The position numbers and the translations under genes were made by a program. From Ascarosepion bandense (lineage: Eukaryota > Mollusca > Cephalopoda > Sepiida > Sepiidae): 64,000 nt of DNA. The stretch covers positions 1,621,001-1,685,000 of the forward strand of contig JBBBDQ010001452.1 in assembly GCA_037127315.1 (NCBI GenBank), in the 5' to 3' direction. Positions 54,901 to 64,000 of this stretch are shown in pieces. Every line of letters starts with the position of its first letter. The stretch's first letter is position 1. The notes under the pieces are model-generated. The model saw only the letters and a program-made list of their open reading frames with translations. It was not told where the DNA came from and ran no database searches.

Positions 54901-55734
54901 GATGGTTTAGTCTTGCACAAGAAAATTAAGGCAGAATGCCAATCATAATATTGCGTTTCACAGGTTTCCAATTTTAAAACGAAGAAAACAGAGTTTGCTA
55001 ACAAAAGAAAAGACATTGTTATAAAATGGAATAATATGGAGTCCACACTAATTAGCTTGAGCAATGTTTTTGAAATAGAAATTTTATCCCGAGGATAATA
55101 AATGGAGAAATGAGAAACAAAAAAAAGCGGGGAAAATTTATATAGTTTTGTGTGTAGGTGCACGTGTGTGTGTGTGCGTGTATGTCTGTGTGCGTGTATG
55201 TGTATGTGTACGTGTTTGTGTGTACTAGTGAGTGTGTGTAGCATACACTGTTTTGTTAATAACAACTTCTGTGTTTGTGTGAAAGTCTGTTAAAAAGAGC
55301 TCCGAATGACATTAACAAAAAATACCTTATGTATTTCCAAATGAGCATTGTGTTCTGCCTTCCCTCTCCTCTCTCTCTCTCTCTCTCTGTGTCTATCACT
55401 TTCTGCCTTTCTCTATATTACTAACCCTTTCTTTCTCTCTTACTGCTTCTCCTTCCTTTTTTCTGCTGTTATCTCTATTTAATCTCTCTTTTCTCTCTCT
55501 CATACCAGCACACACATACATGCGTATACACACACATACTTATATTTTTTATTTACAAAATTTCTACGAAATCCGTTTCCAAATGGATTAACTCCGAGAT
55601 TTTTTAACTTATTTGGATAAACACTTTTAATAGATTCTCATATTTGGGGTAGCTGCTGTTTTGTTTTTTTTAATTAAACCGTATACTTATATATATCTAC
55701 AGGCCTTAATAACAGAGGTTTTCTTTAGGAAAAT
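54897..55734. other. No gene seen; GTGTGC-rich and CT-rich low complexity
   Basis: GT-type minisatellite at 55145-55235 and CT repeats at 55365-55390. No homology recognised. Confidence 0.5.
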
Positions 55735-55815
55735 ATGCGTCCTTCGGCAGGAATCAAACCTGTATGCTCTAGAATAAACCATCAATTAATCTTATGTATC
55801 TTAGACTGTATGCCT
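55735..55815 (-). other. Possible tRNA-like remnant
   Basis: The minus strand has B-box-like CAGGTTTGATTCCTG. An A-box is not convincing. Sequence to 56480 shows nothing else. Confidence 0.25.
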
Positions 55816-56484
55816 TTCGTGGTCGAGCGAAACACAAACAAAAATGCGTCTGAACAGTTAACAACGGGACTATTGGATAGGAGTGGCCAGCCATACCTAA
55901 CATGTTATGGCGATTACTATCCCGGAGTGGGAAATGTCATATGCCAAAAGGATCTTCTCTATTTTTGCTCCTAGGTTCAGAAGCGAAGGCTTTATAGAAA
56001 TCTACAAGAAGCCTGTTGAATCTTTGACCCGACGCCTTCAATAATCCATCGATCAATCAGGACTTGTGCAACGATTAATCTATTTTTCGAAAGGTATTTT
56101 GAGTTTTTTCAGAATATCATTACTACTTCCGGCTGTATTCTGATCAGAAACTGTGAACTGCAAATATTTGCTGCTGCAATGGAGGTGAACGTAATTCCTC
56201 TCTAGGTTTTTGCCAATCCAAGATCTCCTTTCTTTGGAAAAGAAAGCCTGCAACATTCGGCCCATCTTCCTATAACTTCTCCAGTATATTCGGCGTTACA
56301 GATTTGGAGTAAAATATCGCTGAAATTTCGAGTTTTATGACAGGTATAAATTCGCACACACACAGAAACAATTTCTAAAGAAATAATGGAATTTATTCTT
56401 TAATACAGTATATCGTTATTTTTTAGCTGATCCCCACACTTGAGTAAAGGCTCTATTTATTTTAAACAGCATTCTGGGTACTCG

Positions 56485-56793
56485 AGTTAGTTAAGTGCCA
56501 TACGTGATACATGCTTTGGGCGATCATGTCTCTTTCGAGATATTCTGACCGGGTAGAAGATTATTCCGTTATAGGTTGTAGGTTGTCATTGCGTTCTGCG
56601 GAAGACTGGTTGCCAGCAAAGTCTAAAGACCCAAACTGTCGTATTATTTAACCCATAAGTACAAGGAAGAGACGGATTAGTACCTTTCCCAAGGGTATTT
56701 ACTCGTAAGTGAATGCAAGGAATTCAACTGGAATTCGAACTCGGTTCCCCGATTCTCTCCTTCCGAGTCGATATTCACTGCACCACAACGCAC
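56485..56793 (-). mobile_element. tRNA-headed SINE, near full length
   Basis: Head TGGTGCAGTGAATATCGACT, B-box GAGTTCGAATTCCAGTTG, body and tail present. A 9-bp local duplication (TATAGGTTGTAGGTTGTC) lies in the distal body. Confidence 0.92.
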
Positions 56794-56865
56794 ATCTAGA
56801 AAGCTTAGTAAAGAACATTCTTCTTCTGTCATATGTTCTTAAGTACGTCGGCAAATATACGAAAT

Positions 56866-57280
56866 AAATAATTTAAAATAATCGAAGCGTCCACTCAAAT
56901 GCGGTTATTCAGTAAAAATAACGTTTCCAGCAATAAAAATATGTCGCATAAAAGAGAAAAGAAGAATTAATAATTATTTAAAAATTGTTTTATTTACGTT
57001 TGGAACACCAAACTCAAGAGATGTCCTTTAAATGCATTGAAAATCTTGCTTGATTATAAATCACTTCGTAGTTGAGCAATTAAAGCATGCCAGCTTAGAC
57101 AATGATTCATCCTGTAAACGGAGACGCAGGTTCAAATTGTGCCGGAGGGTACATTGTCTTTAAGTTTTCTCAAGTACACATACAGATAGACGAGAAAGAT
57201 AGTATTTAAAATAAACGGAACGTCTAATCAAATGCGGTTATCCACAAAAATTACTTTTGCACTAGATAAAAATATATGTT
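56866..57280 (+). repeat. Direct repeat pair around a tRNA-like module
   Basis: ATTTAAAATAATCGAAGCGT, CACTCAAATGCGGTTATTC and TAACGTTT (56866-56930) recur at 57200-57262 with about 80% identity. Between them, at about 57068-57150, are A-box-like TAGTTGAGCAATTAAAGC and B-box CAGGTTCAAATTG. Could be two SINE-like units in tandem, each ending in the same tail. Confidence 0.5.
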
Positions 57281-57289
57281 TATATATTA

Positions 57290-57942
57290 CTAGCAATATA
57301 GCCCGGCATTGCTCGGGTGTAATGAAAGCTTTAAAACTAATCCATGGTCCTGGAACTCAGACTCTTTGGACGTTGGCACGAAAGACTAAAATGCAATAGT
57401 TGTTTCCAGTTAAAGCGAAACCGTAGACTGAAAGAAAAATGAATGGATGTAAGTAAAATTTTGATTTTCTGGTATCGATATCAAATAAGTTTTTTTCATC
57501 GTAAACTGAATTTTGAAGACTAAATAAGTCCTCTGAGTAAATGGTATCATGGCTGAGACTAAGAAGTACAATTATACCTACTTAGAGCCAAACACGAAGC
57601 AAAAACTGAAGTAAAAGGGCTGAAAAAATTACAGACATACAGGCAGATAAATAGACACACACACAAACATCTTGCCTTTTATATATATTATCGACTTTCT
57701 GCACTATTATAAGAACTGCAACCTTGAAACTTCTGAATATCGTTTCTTATGTCTTTGTCTATGAGTGTATCAAATTTGATTAAAATCGGACCACTCCTTC
57801 TATAACCCGATTTTTTCGATTATCGATATTTATCGGGGGTACCTAGACACAAAACCTAGCTAAAAAAACTCGCAGACGCTTATAGTACAACTGTGTAAAT
57901 TTTCGAAAAAATCGGTCCAGCCGTTTCGGAGTCTATAGGTAA

Positions 57943-57995
<53 letters not shown>

Positions 57996-58024
57996 ACAAA
58001 GTTCCATTTATAAATAAGTTTAGA
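57290..58024 (-). mobile_element. Helitron-type non-autonomous element, copy 3 (long form, complete)
   Basis: Minus strand starts TCTAAACTTATTTATAAATG after A at 58024 and ends TATTGCTAG before T at 57290, with hairpin CCCGAGCAATGCCGGG. Same module order as 6042-6764: long-form start, GT tract, ATCGATAATCG, TA tract, TATAAAAGGCAAGATG, 3' module. 735 bp. Confidence 0.88.
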
Positions 58025-58455
58025 TAAATATGAATAGATTAATAAGAAATTATGAAAACTATTAGATTGCCCGATAAATATATCAAGCTAGTGAGTTTGA
58101 TTGAAAAGAAGAAGCTTGGGAAATTATACAAAAAATTAGATAAAAAACTGAGAGATATAAAAAAATATCTAAGGACGATGCCATTACTCATAAAACTATC
58201 CCTCATAAAATCGTCCCCCACCAAATAAATGCAAATCCAATTTTCGTTTCCTAAATGTTTTTGGCAAATGTAACTGTAAATGTTCCCTGTTTCCCCTTCT
58301 AACCGCAAGAGACGCTTTCTTCTGTTGATTGACAGTTCGGTTCCTTAATTATTAAGGCTTTCATCAAACGATCCTGTCTCCTTTTAGTATGCACCGGTTT
58401 TTCTACGCCAGTAATTCCTAAATCTAATCACGCCATAATTAATTTAAGCAAACAA
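58025..58455. other. No gene seen
   Basis: The minus frame at 58039-58308 (89 codons) lacks recognisable homology. Confidence 0.4.
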
Positions 58456-58570
58456 GATGTTCATTACTTGCCTTGCGTCTCCATTTATTTGGAGCCTACA
58501 AAAACAATTTTTCTTTGAACCTGGCTATATATATATACATATATATATATGTAGAACCAGCTTATTAAAA

Positions 58571-58735
58571 AATTATCTAAATATTGAAGAATTTTTGTCT
58601 TTATTTTCACCTGAAATTAAAGCCAAAATACGATGTTTAGAATGGCTCATGATTAAACATAAGATACATTTATTGTCTGTTATATTTAACAGTATATGTT
58701 TAAAAAAATATTTGCTGCCTCGATACACTTTATAT
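58571..58735 (+). pseudogene. Conserved retroelement block, copy 3
   Basis: LKNYLNIEEFLSLFSPEIKA, KIRCLEWLMIKHKIHLLSV, IFNSICLKKYLLPRYTLYI are open and end in a TA run, like copy 1. PLE-type terminal sequence follows within 100 bp (58823 onward). Confidence 0.55.
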
Positions 58736-58742
58736 ATATATG

Positions 58743-58818
<76 letters not shown>
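58728..58818 (+). repeat. Compound (TA)n(TG)n(AG)n
   Basis: Three dinucleotide tracts in series. Confidence 0.95.
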
Positions 58819-58819
<1 letters not shown>

Positions 58820-58824
<5 letters not shown>

Positions 58825-59122
58825 ATACCTGACAAACAACAAAATATGGATTTATTGTATCGTAACCAACATTCTAATGTTTCGGTTGTTATAAGCATCA
58901 TTTTAACTATTGTGAAGTATTTTTTTTGTTGTTACGGTCTGTGAATAGATTTAGAAATGTGATAAAAACTTAAAAATTAAGGCTGTTTGAAAGAATTGCA
59001 GTAAACTATGACGTCAGTCACGAAATATTTATAACGTTTTGTTATTTCAAAAAGTCGTTGTGATGAAATAAATATAATACGATAAATCCATATTTTGTTG
59101 TTTCTCAAGTATTTCTCATCTC
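58820..59122. repeat. Inverted pair of PLE-like ends
   Basis: AAATACCTGACAAACAACAA and on to TGGATTTATTGTAT (58824-58860) is mirrored by ATCCATATTTTGTTGTTTCT and TATTTCTCATC at 59085-59120. The minus strand near 58878-58905 contains ATGATGCTTATAACAACCGA followed by AACATT, resembling the other CGAAAC-type ends. Confidence 0.6.
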
Positions 59123-59161
59123 ACATTGTCGGAATTTATTTTCCATTTCCATAAAAACATC

Positions 59162-59162
<1 letters not shown>

Positions 59163-59195
<33 letters not shown>
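59163..59195 (+). repeat. (GT)n microsatellite
   Basis: A perfect GT run. Confidence 0.95.
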
Positions 59196-59198
<3 letters not shown>

Positions 59199-59784
59199 AG
59201 CGATGTGATGGTAAATTGTCACCATTTTATATATTTCATTTCGCGCATGCGCGGTGCTTGTTTTTGATTTGCCGACTGCATAGTGTAGTAGGATCAGTTG
59301 GGTTCCATCTGTGAGAAAAAGTTAAATTGTCGCTATTTTGTATTTTTAATTTCCCGGATTTGATTTTGATTTTGTTGATTGCACAGTATAGTAAGTTGGG
59401 CACTGACTATGAAAAAATGAGCATCATTATGCAATTCAGTACATCCGAAATTTGAAAACGACATACTGTACTGCTTGGCATTCGCACCGGAAGCTCCAAT
59501 ACGAATATTTTAGTGTGTTTGGTTGTCAATCTGAGGACACTGGAGATGATTAAGAAAAAGTTGGATGATATAGCTAGTCAAGAGCATGATTAAGAGGGCT
59601 ACGCATGACGGATAAGCTATAGAAGGCGCCACTCGAAATTATAACAAAGCAGCAGCCCGTTGCAGTTTCATAACTAGATTAAACATGTTTCATTTATATG
59701 TCGCAGAGAAAGGTCATGAATTCAAGTGCGTGGGTCACTTGCTGGCAATTTACAATCCATCTTTTTTTATCGGTTTCATTCCAA

Positions 59785-60740
59785 GAAAAGGAAATAAAGC
59801 CACTAAGACAGAAGTGGTTACCGAGTGTGGAAAAATTAAGCAAAGAAACGTTAATACTGAGTGATAAGAGAAATGAGCAGCTAGGAGGGTAGTAGATAGC
59901 GATTGACATTCAAATTTCAACTTTTGCAAATTAAAGTTGACTGGAAGGCATGGAGCTTGAAGGGAGTTCCACAAGTGAGAAGTACGAAGAAAACATACTG
60001 TTAGCATAGAATTTACGACTTTATCTAATAAGTTCAACTACAAATTGATAAAATCTCAACGAATCTAGTACAGAACTTAAATTCAAAACTTCTAGGTACT
60101 TTAAGGAAGTGCTCTTCTGAACAATTCCCATGAAAGTATTTATAGCAAAGAAACAGAGTGCTAATCTTACGTCGTTGGGAAAAATAACTGAAGCTGAGAC
60201 ACCAGATCAAAACTGATAATATTGCTGGTTTTTATCAAGGAGCTCAAGGTTAATAGCAGGGGAACCATATTATATGTAGCATCATTATTCTAAATATAAT
60301 CGAATAGTAGATTTATAGATATGTATGATAAATCCTGGAAAGAAAGGTGTCTTGTACGACACAGTGAAACATCTTTCTCAGCAGTTGACCAAGCAGTGAA
60401 TTCAATATAATCTTTCCCCTACATGTCAGCTTAGAATGTTAAACCGAGAAGGCACAACGAGTCCCTTTCCCGGAGGTTAGCATCTGCCATGCCAATAGAA
60501 AGCAGAGAGGAGTCTCTCGGATGATTAATAGAGAAAGGTTTAGACTAGGGGATGTTAAAATTTAAAAACGTCATGTTTTGCTCCAGATAACAACGGATTT
60601 GAAATCGTTTTGGACATCGGCTGCCATTTTGACGTTGTCGGCAGATCAACCTTACTCTCGAAGCTGGATTAAATGTTACTATTTTCTTTCAGCCAACTCA
60701 CACAAAGTCAAAGGTGATAGGAAATAGATGACGGGAGCAG
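59785..60740 (-). pseudogene. CR1-like LINE relic
   Basis: Minus strand landmarks: FIIHIYKSTIRL (about 60315), PAINLELLDKNQQ (60240), LCFFAINTFMGIVQ (60130), RKFYANSMFSS (60000), SHLWNSLQAPCLPVNFNLQK (59930-59980), then 3' untranslated sequence with CAATAAAGCCACTAAGA-like text at 59800. RT traces extend to about 60740 but are heavily decayed. Aligns with the 37018-37965 relic over most of its length. Confidence 0.75.
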
Positions 60741-60886
60741 GTTTTGATGAAAGTGGAAGCTTCTAGACCAGAACCTGCACATTGGCGGCGAATTTAGTCA
60801 TCAACGCGATCATCAGAAGGAATTGATCAGCAAAGAAGAAATTAACTTCTTAGGTACGAAATAAAACCGACGCCGATATATATATA

Positions 60887-60992
60887 TAGTACTGTGCAAA
60901 AGTATTAGGGCAAGAACTATTTTATCTTTTATGAGGCATTAAAATAAAGTTAAAAATCACCCCTGTCCTAACACTTTTGCACACTACTGTAT
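60887..60992. mobile_element. About 105-bp Tc1-type MITE
   Basis: Left end TAGTACTGTGCAAAAGTATT and right end, in complement, TACAGTAGTGTGCAAAAGTG are inverted repeats extending about 40 bp each. They resemble Tc1-family termini (AGT-CTGTGCAAAAGT). Confidence 0.8.
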
Positions 60993-61320
60993 TAGGAGAG
61001 GGGTGATTTTCTTATAAACCTCACAAATACAGGGTGAAATTCTTCGTAAGAATTATTTCACTAAAAGAAAGAGGAAGGAAGCTTTCGGAATTTAATTTTG
61101 CCCTCACAAAGCCCTGATCTCAATCCTATTGAACATCTATGAGATATTTTGGATAAAAAATTCATAAATCTAATGTTACTTCGCAAGACACACTTTGGGA
61201 ACAAATACAAGCTACTTGGCAGGAGATACCATTAGATACATTGAAAAAGCTTTTAATGTCAATGTCTGACAGAATGAAGGCTGTGATCAAAGCAAAAGGC
61301 TATTATACTAAATATTAAAT
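60993..61320 (+). pseudogene. Tc1-like transposase C-terminus
   Basis: Plus strand: TTAGGAGAGGGGTGATTTTC (inner part of the same terminus as the MITE), then across frames SQSPDLNPIEHL, WDILDKKIHKSNVTSQDTLW, EQIQATWQEIPLDTLKKLL, MSMSDRMKAVIKAKGYYTKY and stop. SPDLNPIEHLW marks the region before the last catalytic acidic residue of Tc1 transposases. The N-terminal two thirds are deleted. Confidence 0.85.
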
Positions 61321-61864
61321 TTATTTTGTAACAAGTGTTTTTTCTTGTTAAAGCATACTTTTTGTTAAAAACGAGATAGAATAACTCGCTATTTTGAAGG
61401 CAGCCTGGAATCCACAAATGGAATCCAGTATTTACGAATCACTGCAATCGTGCGGTCAGCGATCAATGATTTTAGGTAGACCAGTGACCCAACCAATTTT
61501 ACATGAGCCCGTCTCTGACCATTATCTAACCGTTACAACCCTTCACGTGACCTTATTGATAACTGCAATCCATTAATTCATTGGGTCAGCGCTATATCTG
61601 CAAATTTTAAAAACCCAATATCTATGCATAATCTGATAAAGAAAAACATATTAAAAATTATATATAAATACATAGAAGAATCTTAAAAGAAAATACCTTC
61701 AGGAAATATATTCATTTTGAAAGCTAATATTGTCAAATATTTTCTCTATATGGACAATTTCTTATAAAATGTGCACATTATCGCAGAGGACATTCCATGC
61801 ACAATATGGCAATTTCCTTTTGGACGTAGGTATCGTTGAAATGTTCATAGGCTTACTATGAAGG
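61321..61864. other. No gene seen
   Basis: The frame at 61394-61576 (60 codons, SQ-RSMILGRPV) has no recognised homology. Confidence 0.4.
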
Positions 61865-61867
61865 AGT

Positions 61868-62090
61868 GATATTACAGCTGTGTACGGAACGACAAATCGG
61901 GGAGCCGAGTTCGAATTTCAGTTGAATTCCTTGCATTCACTTACGCACAAATACCCTTGGGAAAGGTATTAATCCATCTCTTCCCTCTAGCTATGGGTTA
62001 AATAATAGAACAGTTTGGGTTCTCTAACATTGGCTGGCAACCAGTCTACCACAGGAAGTAATGACAGACTACTACGGGATAATCTTCTAA
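61868..62090 (+). mobile_element. tRNA-headed SINE, 3' truncated
   Basis: Decayed A-box region, B-box GAGTTCGAATTTCAGTTG, body to GGGATAATCTTCTAATT. The last about 75 bp are missing. Confidence 0.9.
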
Positions 62091-62570
62091 TTATTATTAT
62101 AATTGGGACCGTGACTCCTCAGATTACGCCACATGTTAGGTTCTAATTAGCGACATCACGGGACCAGGTTAGCCATTGTATCCGGTGTCATGATGTTAAC
62201 AATTACTATTTTCTGGATTTTATGATCCCATAACCAATGAAAGCGAAACCCACAAAAACTGATTTGCTGTATAGGATTCTATTGCCTCCTGTTTATGGTC
62301 ACAATCATTTAATACACGTGTTCTGCCATTTCTCTTTCTGCGAGGGCCTTGATACCGTCCATCATATATTTTTATTATAGAAGTGACAAGAATCTGTCTG
62401 TCATTCTCGATTATTCACTATTTGAAAGTCAATAATTCAGGTTGCTTTGTGCAGCAGTTTTCATTTGATATAAGTCAGGTCATTGTTATAACGTCTAGGT
62501 ACTATGGCGGAAGGTACCATTATTTTTCCATAATACTATTTCATAACTTCAAAACCAACAACTATGTCTA
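62091..62570. other. No gene seen
   Basis: The frame at 62383-62571 is anonymous. Confidence 0.4.
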
Positions 62571-62574
62571 GAGT

Positions 62575-63055
62575 AAGGTAGAGAGTCTCATGGGCGGACA
62601 AGAATCTCTTCTCGCCGCTCGGAACATTGTCATGTCATGCAGCATGACAGCCTCTGCGAAATCATTATGTAAGGCTCTACAATTCGATGGCTGTATCCAT
62701 CTTTATTTACCGCTATGAGTCTTGGACATTACTGGCTGATACAGGAGAAAGGACCCGGGCATTAGAGAACAAATATTTAAGAAGGCCTCTCTGCATCGCC
62801 TACTGAGAGCACAAAATCAATGACTATGTCCGGAGCAAGTTCAGAAGACTCGTGGACTAACAAGAATATCACCTCGATACTATTAAGCGTTGAATATGTC
62901 ATCATTTGGACATGTCATGCAGCATAAACGCCTCTGCAAGACCATCGTTTAAGAAATTGTTGAAGCGGCAACGCAAGAGCTGGTCAGCGTACATCAAAGA
63001 GTTGACGGACCTAACAATACCGGAACTACAGTTAACAGATCATCCTTGAAATAAA
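62575..63055 (+). pseudogene. LINE ORF C-terminus (ESWTL-AD type) with internal duplication
   Basis: Plus strand: RLYNSMAVSIFIYRYESWTL, LADTGERTRALENKYLRRPL, INDYVRSKFRRLVD, QEYHLDTIKR, HLDMSC, then KLLKRQRKSWSAYIKELTDL. This is the C-terminal domain of an endonuclease/reverse transcriptase LINE (S-LYG-E-WTL, ALE-K-LRR-L-I-Y, NDYVR, RRRG--K-W---IK). The NDYVRSK...TCHAA segment (62810-62945) also appears in front, at 62570-62660 (TCTAGAGTAAGGTAGAGAGT, CATGTCATGCAGCATGA), so part is duplicated. Confidence 0.75.
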
Positions 63056-63217
63056 TGATTCATATCTTTTGACACGTTAGTGTCATTGTTTTAAAATATA
63101 TACGAAATCTTTGTGGAACATGTTAAACCATTTAATTTTACATCCCACAAAAAACTATGGTATTATTTTCTGCGTCTTCAAGTAATTTTTTTCTTACTAG
63201 GTATTATTGATTTTTAA

Positions 63218-63480
63218 GCATTTCACCCCAGCGAAAGTGTTAAAGCCACTAACACACCAAGAGTTGCTTCGAGTGAAAGAGATCGAGAAAATGTTAAGAT
63301 GAAGGGACAATGAAAGAACAGGATCAAAATTGACGAGTGAGTTTGCCTTTCATTCTTTGACAGGAAAACAAGAAACTGGAATAAAGAATTGCGAAAAGAA
63401 ACTTTTTGAATAAACTGGTTACATCTCGTAATTTCAAGAGTGAAACGATGATTGATTGATTTTGAGACATATCAACTACA
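63218..63480 (-). mobile_element. CR1-like LINE 3' end, decayed
   Basis: Minus strand matches the LINE 3' terminus (CGCTGGGGTGAAATGC, AGTGGCTTTAACAC) and upstream untranslated region weakly. Confidence 0.5.
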
Positions 63481-63510
63481 TATGGGCCATTTAATGCCCA
63501 AATCTAAATA

Positions 63511-63816
63511 TCTAAACTTATTTGTAAATGGAACTTTGTCTGTGTGTGAGTGTGTCCGTTACCTATATACTCTGAAACGGCTGAACCGATTTTATTGAAT
63601 ATTTACACAGTTGTACTATAAGCGTCTGCGAGTGTTCTTAGCTGGGTTTTGTATCGAGGCACCCCCGATAAATATCGAAAATCGATAATCGAAAAAATCG
63701 GGTTATAGAAAGAGTTGTCCGATTTTAATCAAATTTGATACACTCATAGACAAAGCCATAAGAAACGATATTCAGAAGTTTCAAGGTTGTAGTTCTTACA
63801 ATAGTGCAGAAAATCG

Positions 63817-63872
<56 letters not shown>

Positions 63873-64000
63873 GCTAGATGTTTGTGTGTGCGTCTGTTTA
63901 TCTGTCTGTATGTCCTTTATTCAAATCCACAATTTTTATCCTATTCTCACCAAACTTCACACAAATATTCTTTAGGCTGAGTCTGAACTCCAGGACCATA
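63511..64000 (+). mobile_element. Helitron-type non-autonomous element, copy 4, continues past the window
   Basis: Starts TCTAAACTTATTTGTAAATG after A. Module order is identical to 40773-41347, including CCTTTATTCAAATCCAC and CACAAATATTCTTTAGGC. The 3' hairpin and CTAG lie beyond 64000. Confidence 0.88.

Noticed and set aside
58696..58944. CVCVC / EREREREE-rich frame
   Set aside because: Dinucleotide repeat translation.
1..64000. CRISPR arrays, bacterial operons, ribosome binding sites
   Set aside because: Repeat content, retroelement types and pol III SINEs show a eukaryotic nuclear sequence; no spacer-repeat structure.

Overview
This window looks like a stretch of gene-poor, repeat-dense DNA from an animal nuclear genome. 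It most resembles a mollusc, and a cephalopod (octopus-like) is my best guess. That guess rests on inference: AT-rich sequence, a very abundant tRNA-headed SINE, many Penelope-like elements (PLEs), CR1/Jockey-like LINE relics, Helitron-type elements with A|T target sites, mariner and Tc1 relics, and huge TATC, CTTT and TA arrays. I found no host protein-coding gene that I can defend. Every protein homology I recognise belongs to a mobile element, and every copy is truncated, frameshifted or carries stops.

Layout. 1-7.4 kb is PLE territory: a broken minus-strand PLE, a nearly full-length dead PLE (about 3.0-5.2 kb) between inverted terminal repeats, a Helitron-type element, and a SINE/PLE junction. 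7.4-9.6 kb is a dead LINE split by a short LTR element that left a GATTC target duplication. 9.6-11.2 kb holds TATC arrays flanking a mariner relic. 12.5-15.9 kb is a 19-bp/57-bp minisatellite with a solo LTR inside it. 17-34 kb mixes SINEs, LINE tails and several tandem arrays: 135 bp and about 144 bp made from LINE coding sequence, and 108 bp related to PLE ends. 35.6-41.3 kb contains a palindromic Helitron-like element, three 5S-rRNA-headed SINE copies, another LINE, a PLE tail with a hammerhead-like motif and a Helitron. 42-46.4 kb is GATA and CTTT microsatellite with longer-period structure. 47-53 kb holds a full-length SINE with a target duplication, LINE pieces, a 115-bp array, a Helitron, and a LINE split at a TA by a mariner. 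53.5-64 kb holds PLE endonuclease and N-terminal pieces, a 35-bp-arm hairpin, two more Helitron copies, a MITE beside a Tc1 transposase tail, and further LINE relics.

How the parts relate. The elements share modules. The same SINE body is attached to a tRNA-like head in most copies and to a 5S rRNA head in others. PLE terminal sequence recurs as loose copies and as a 108-bp satellite. Helitron-type 5' ends occur singly, doubled in series and as an inverted pair. Nested insertions with readable target sites (LTR element in LINE, mariner in LINE, LTR in minisatellite) give a relative chronology. Positions are read by eye and are usually good to about 5-20 bp. Family names come from motif recognition, not from database searches.
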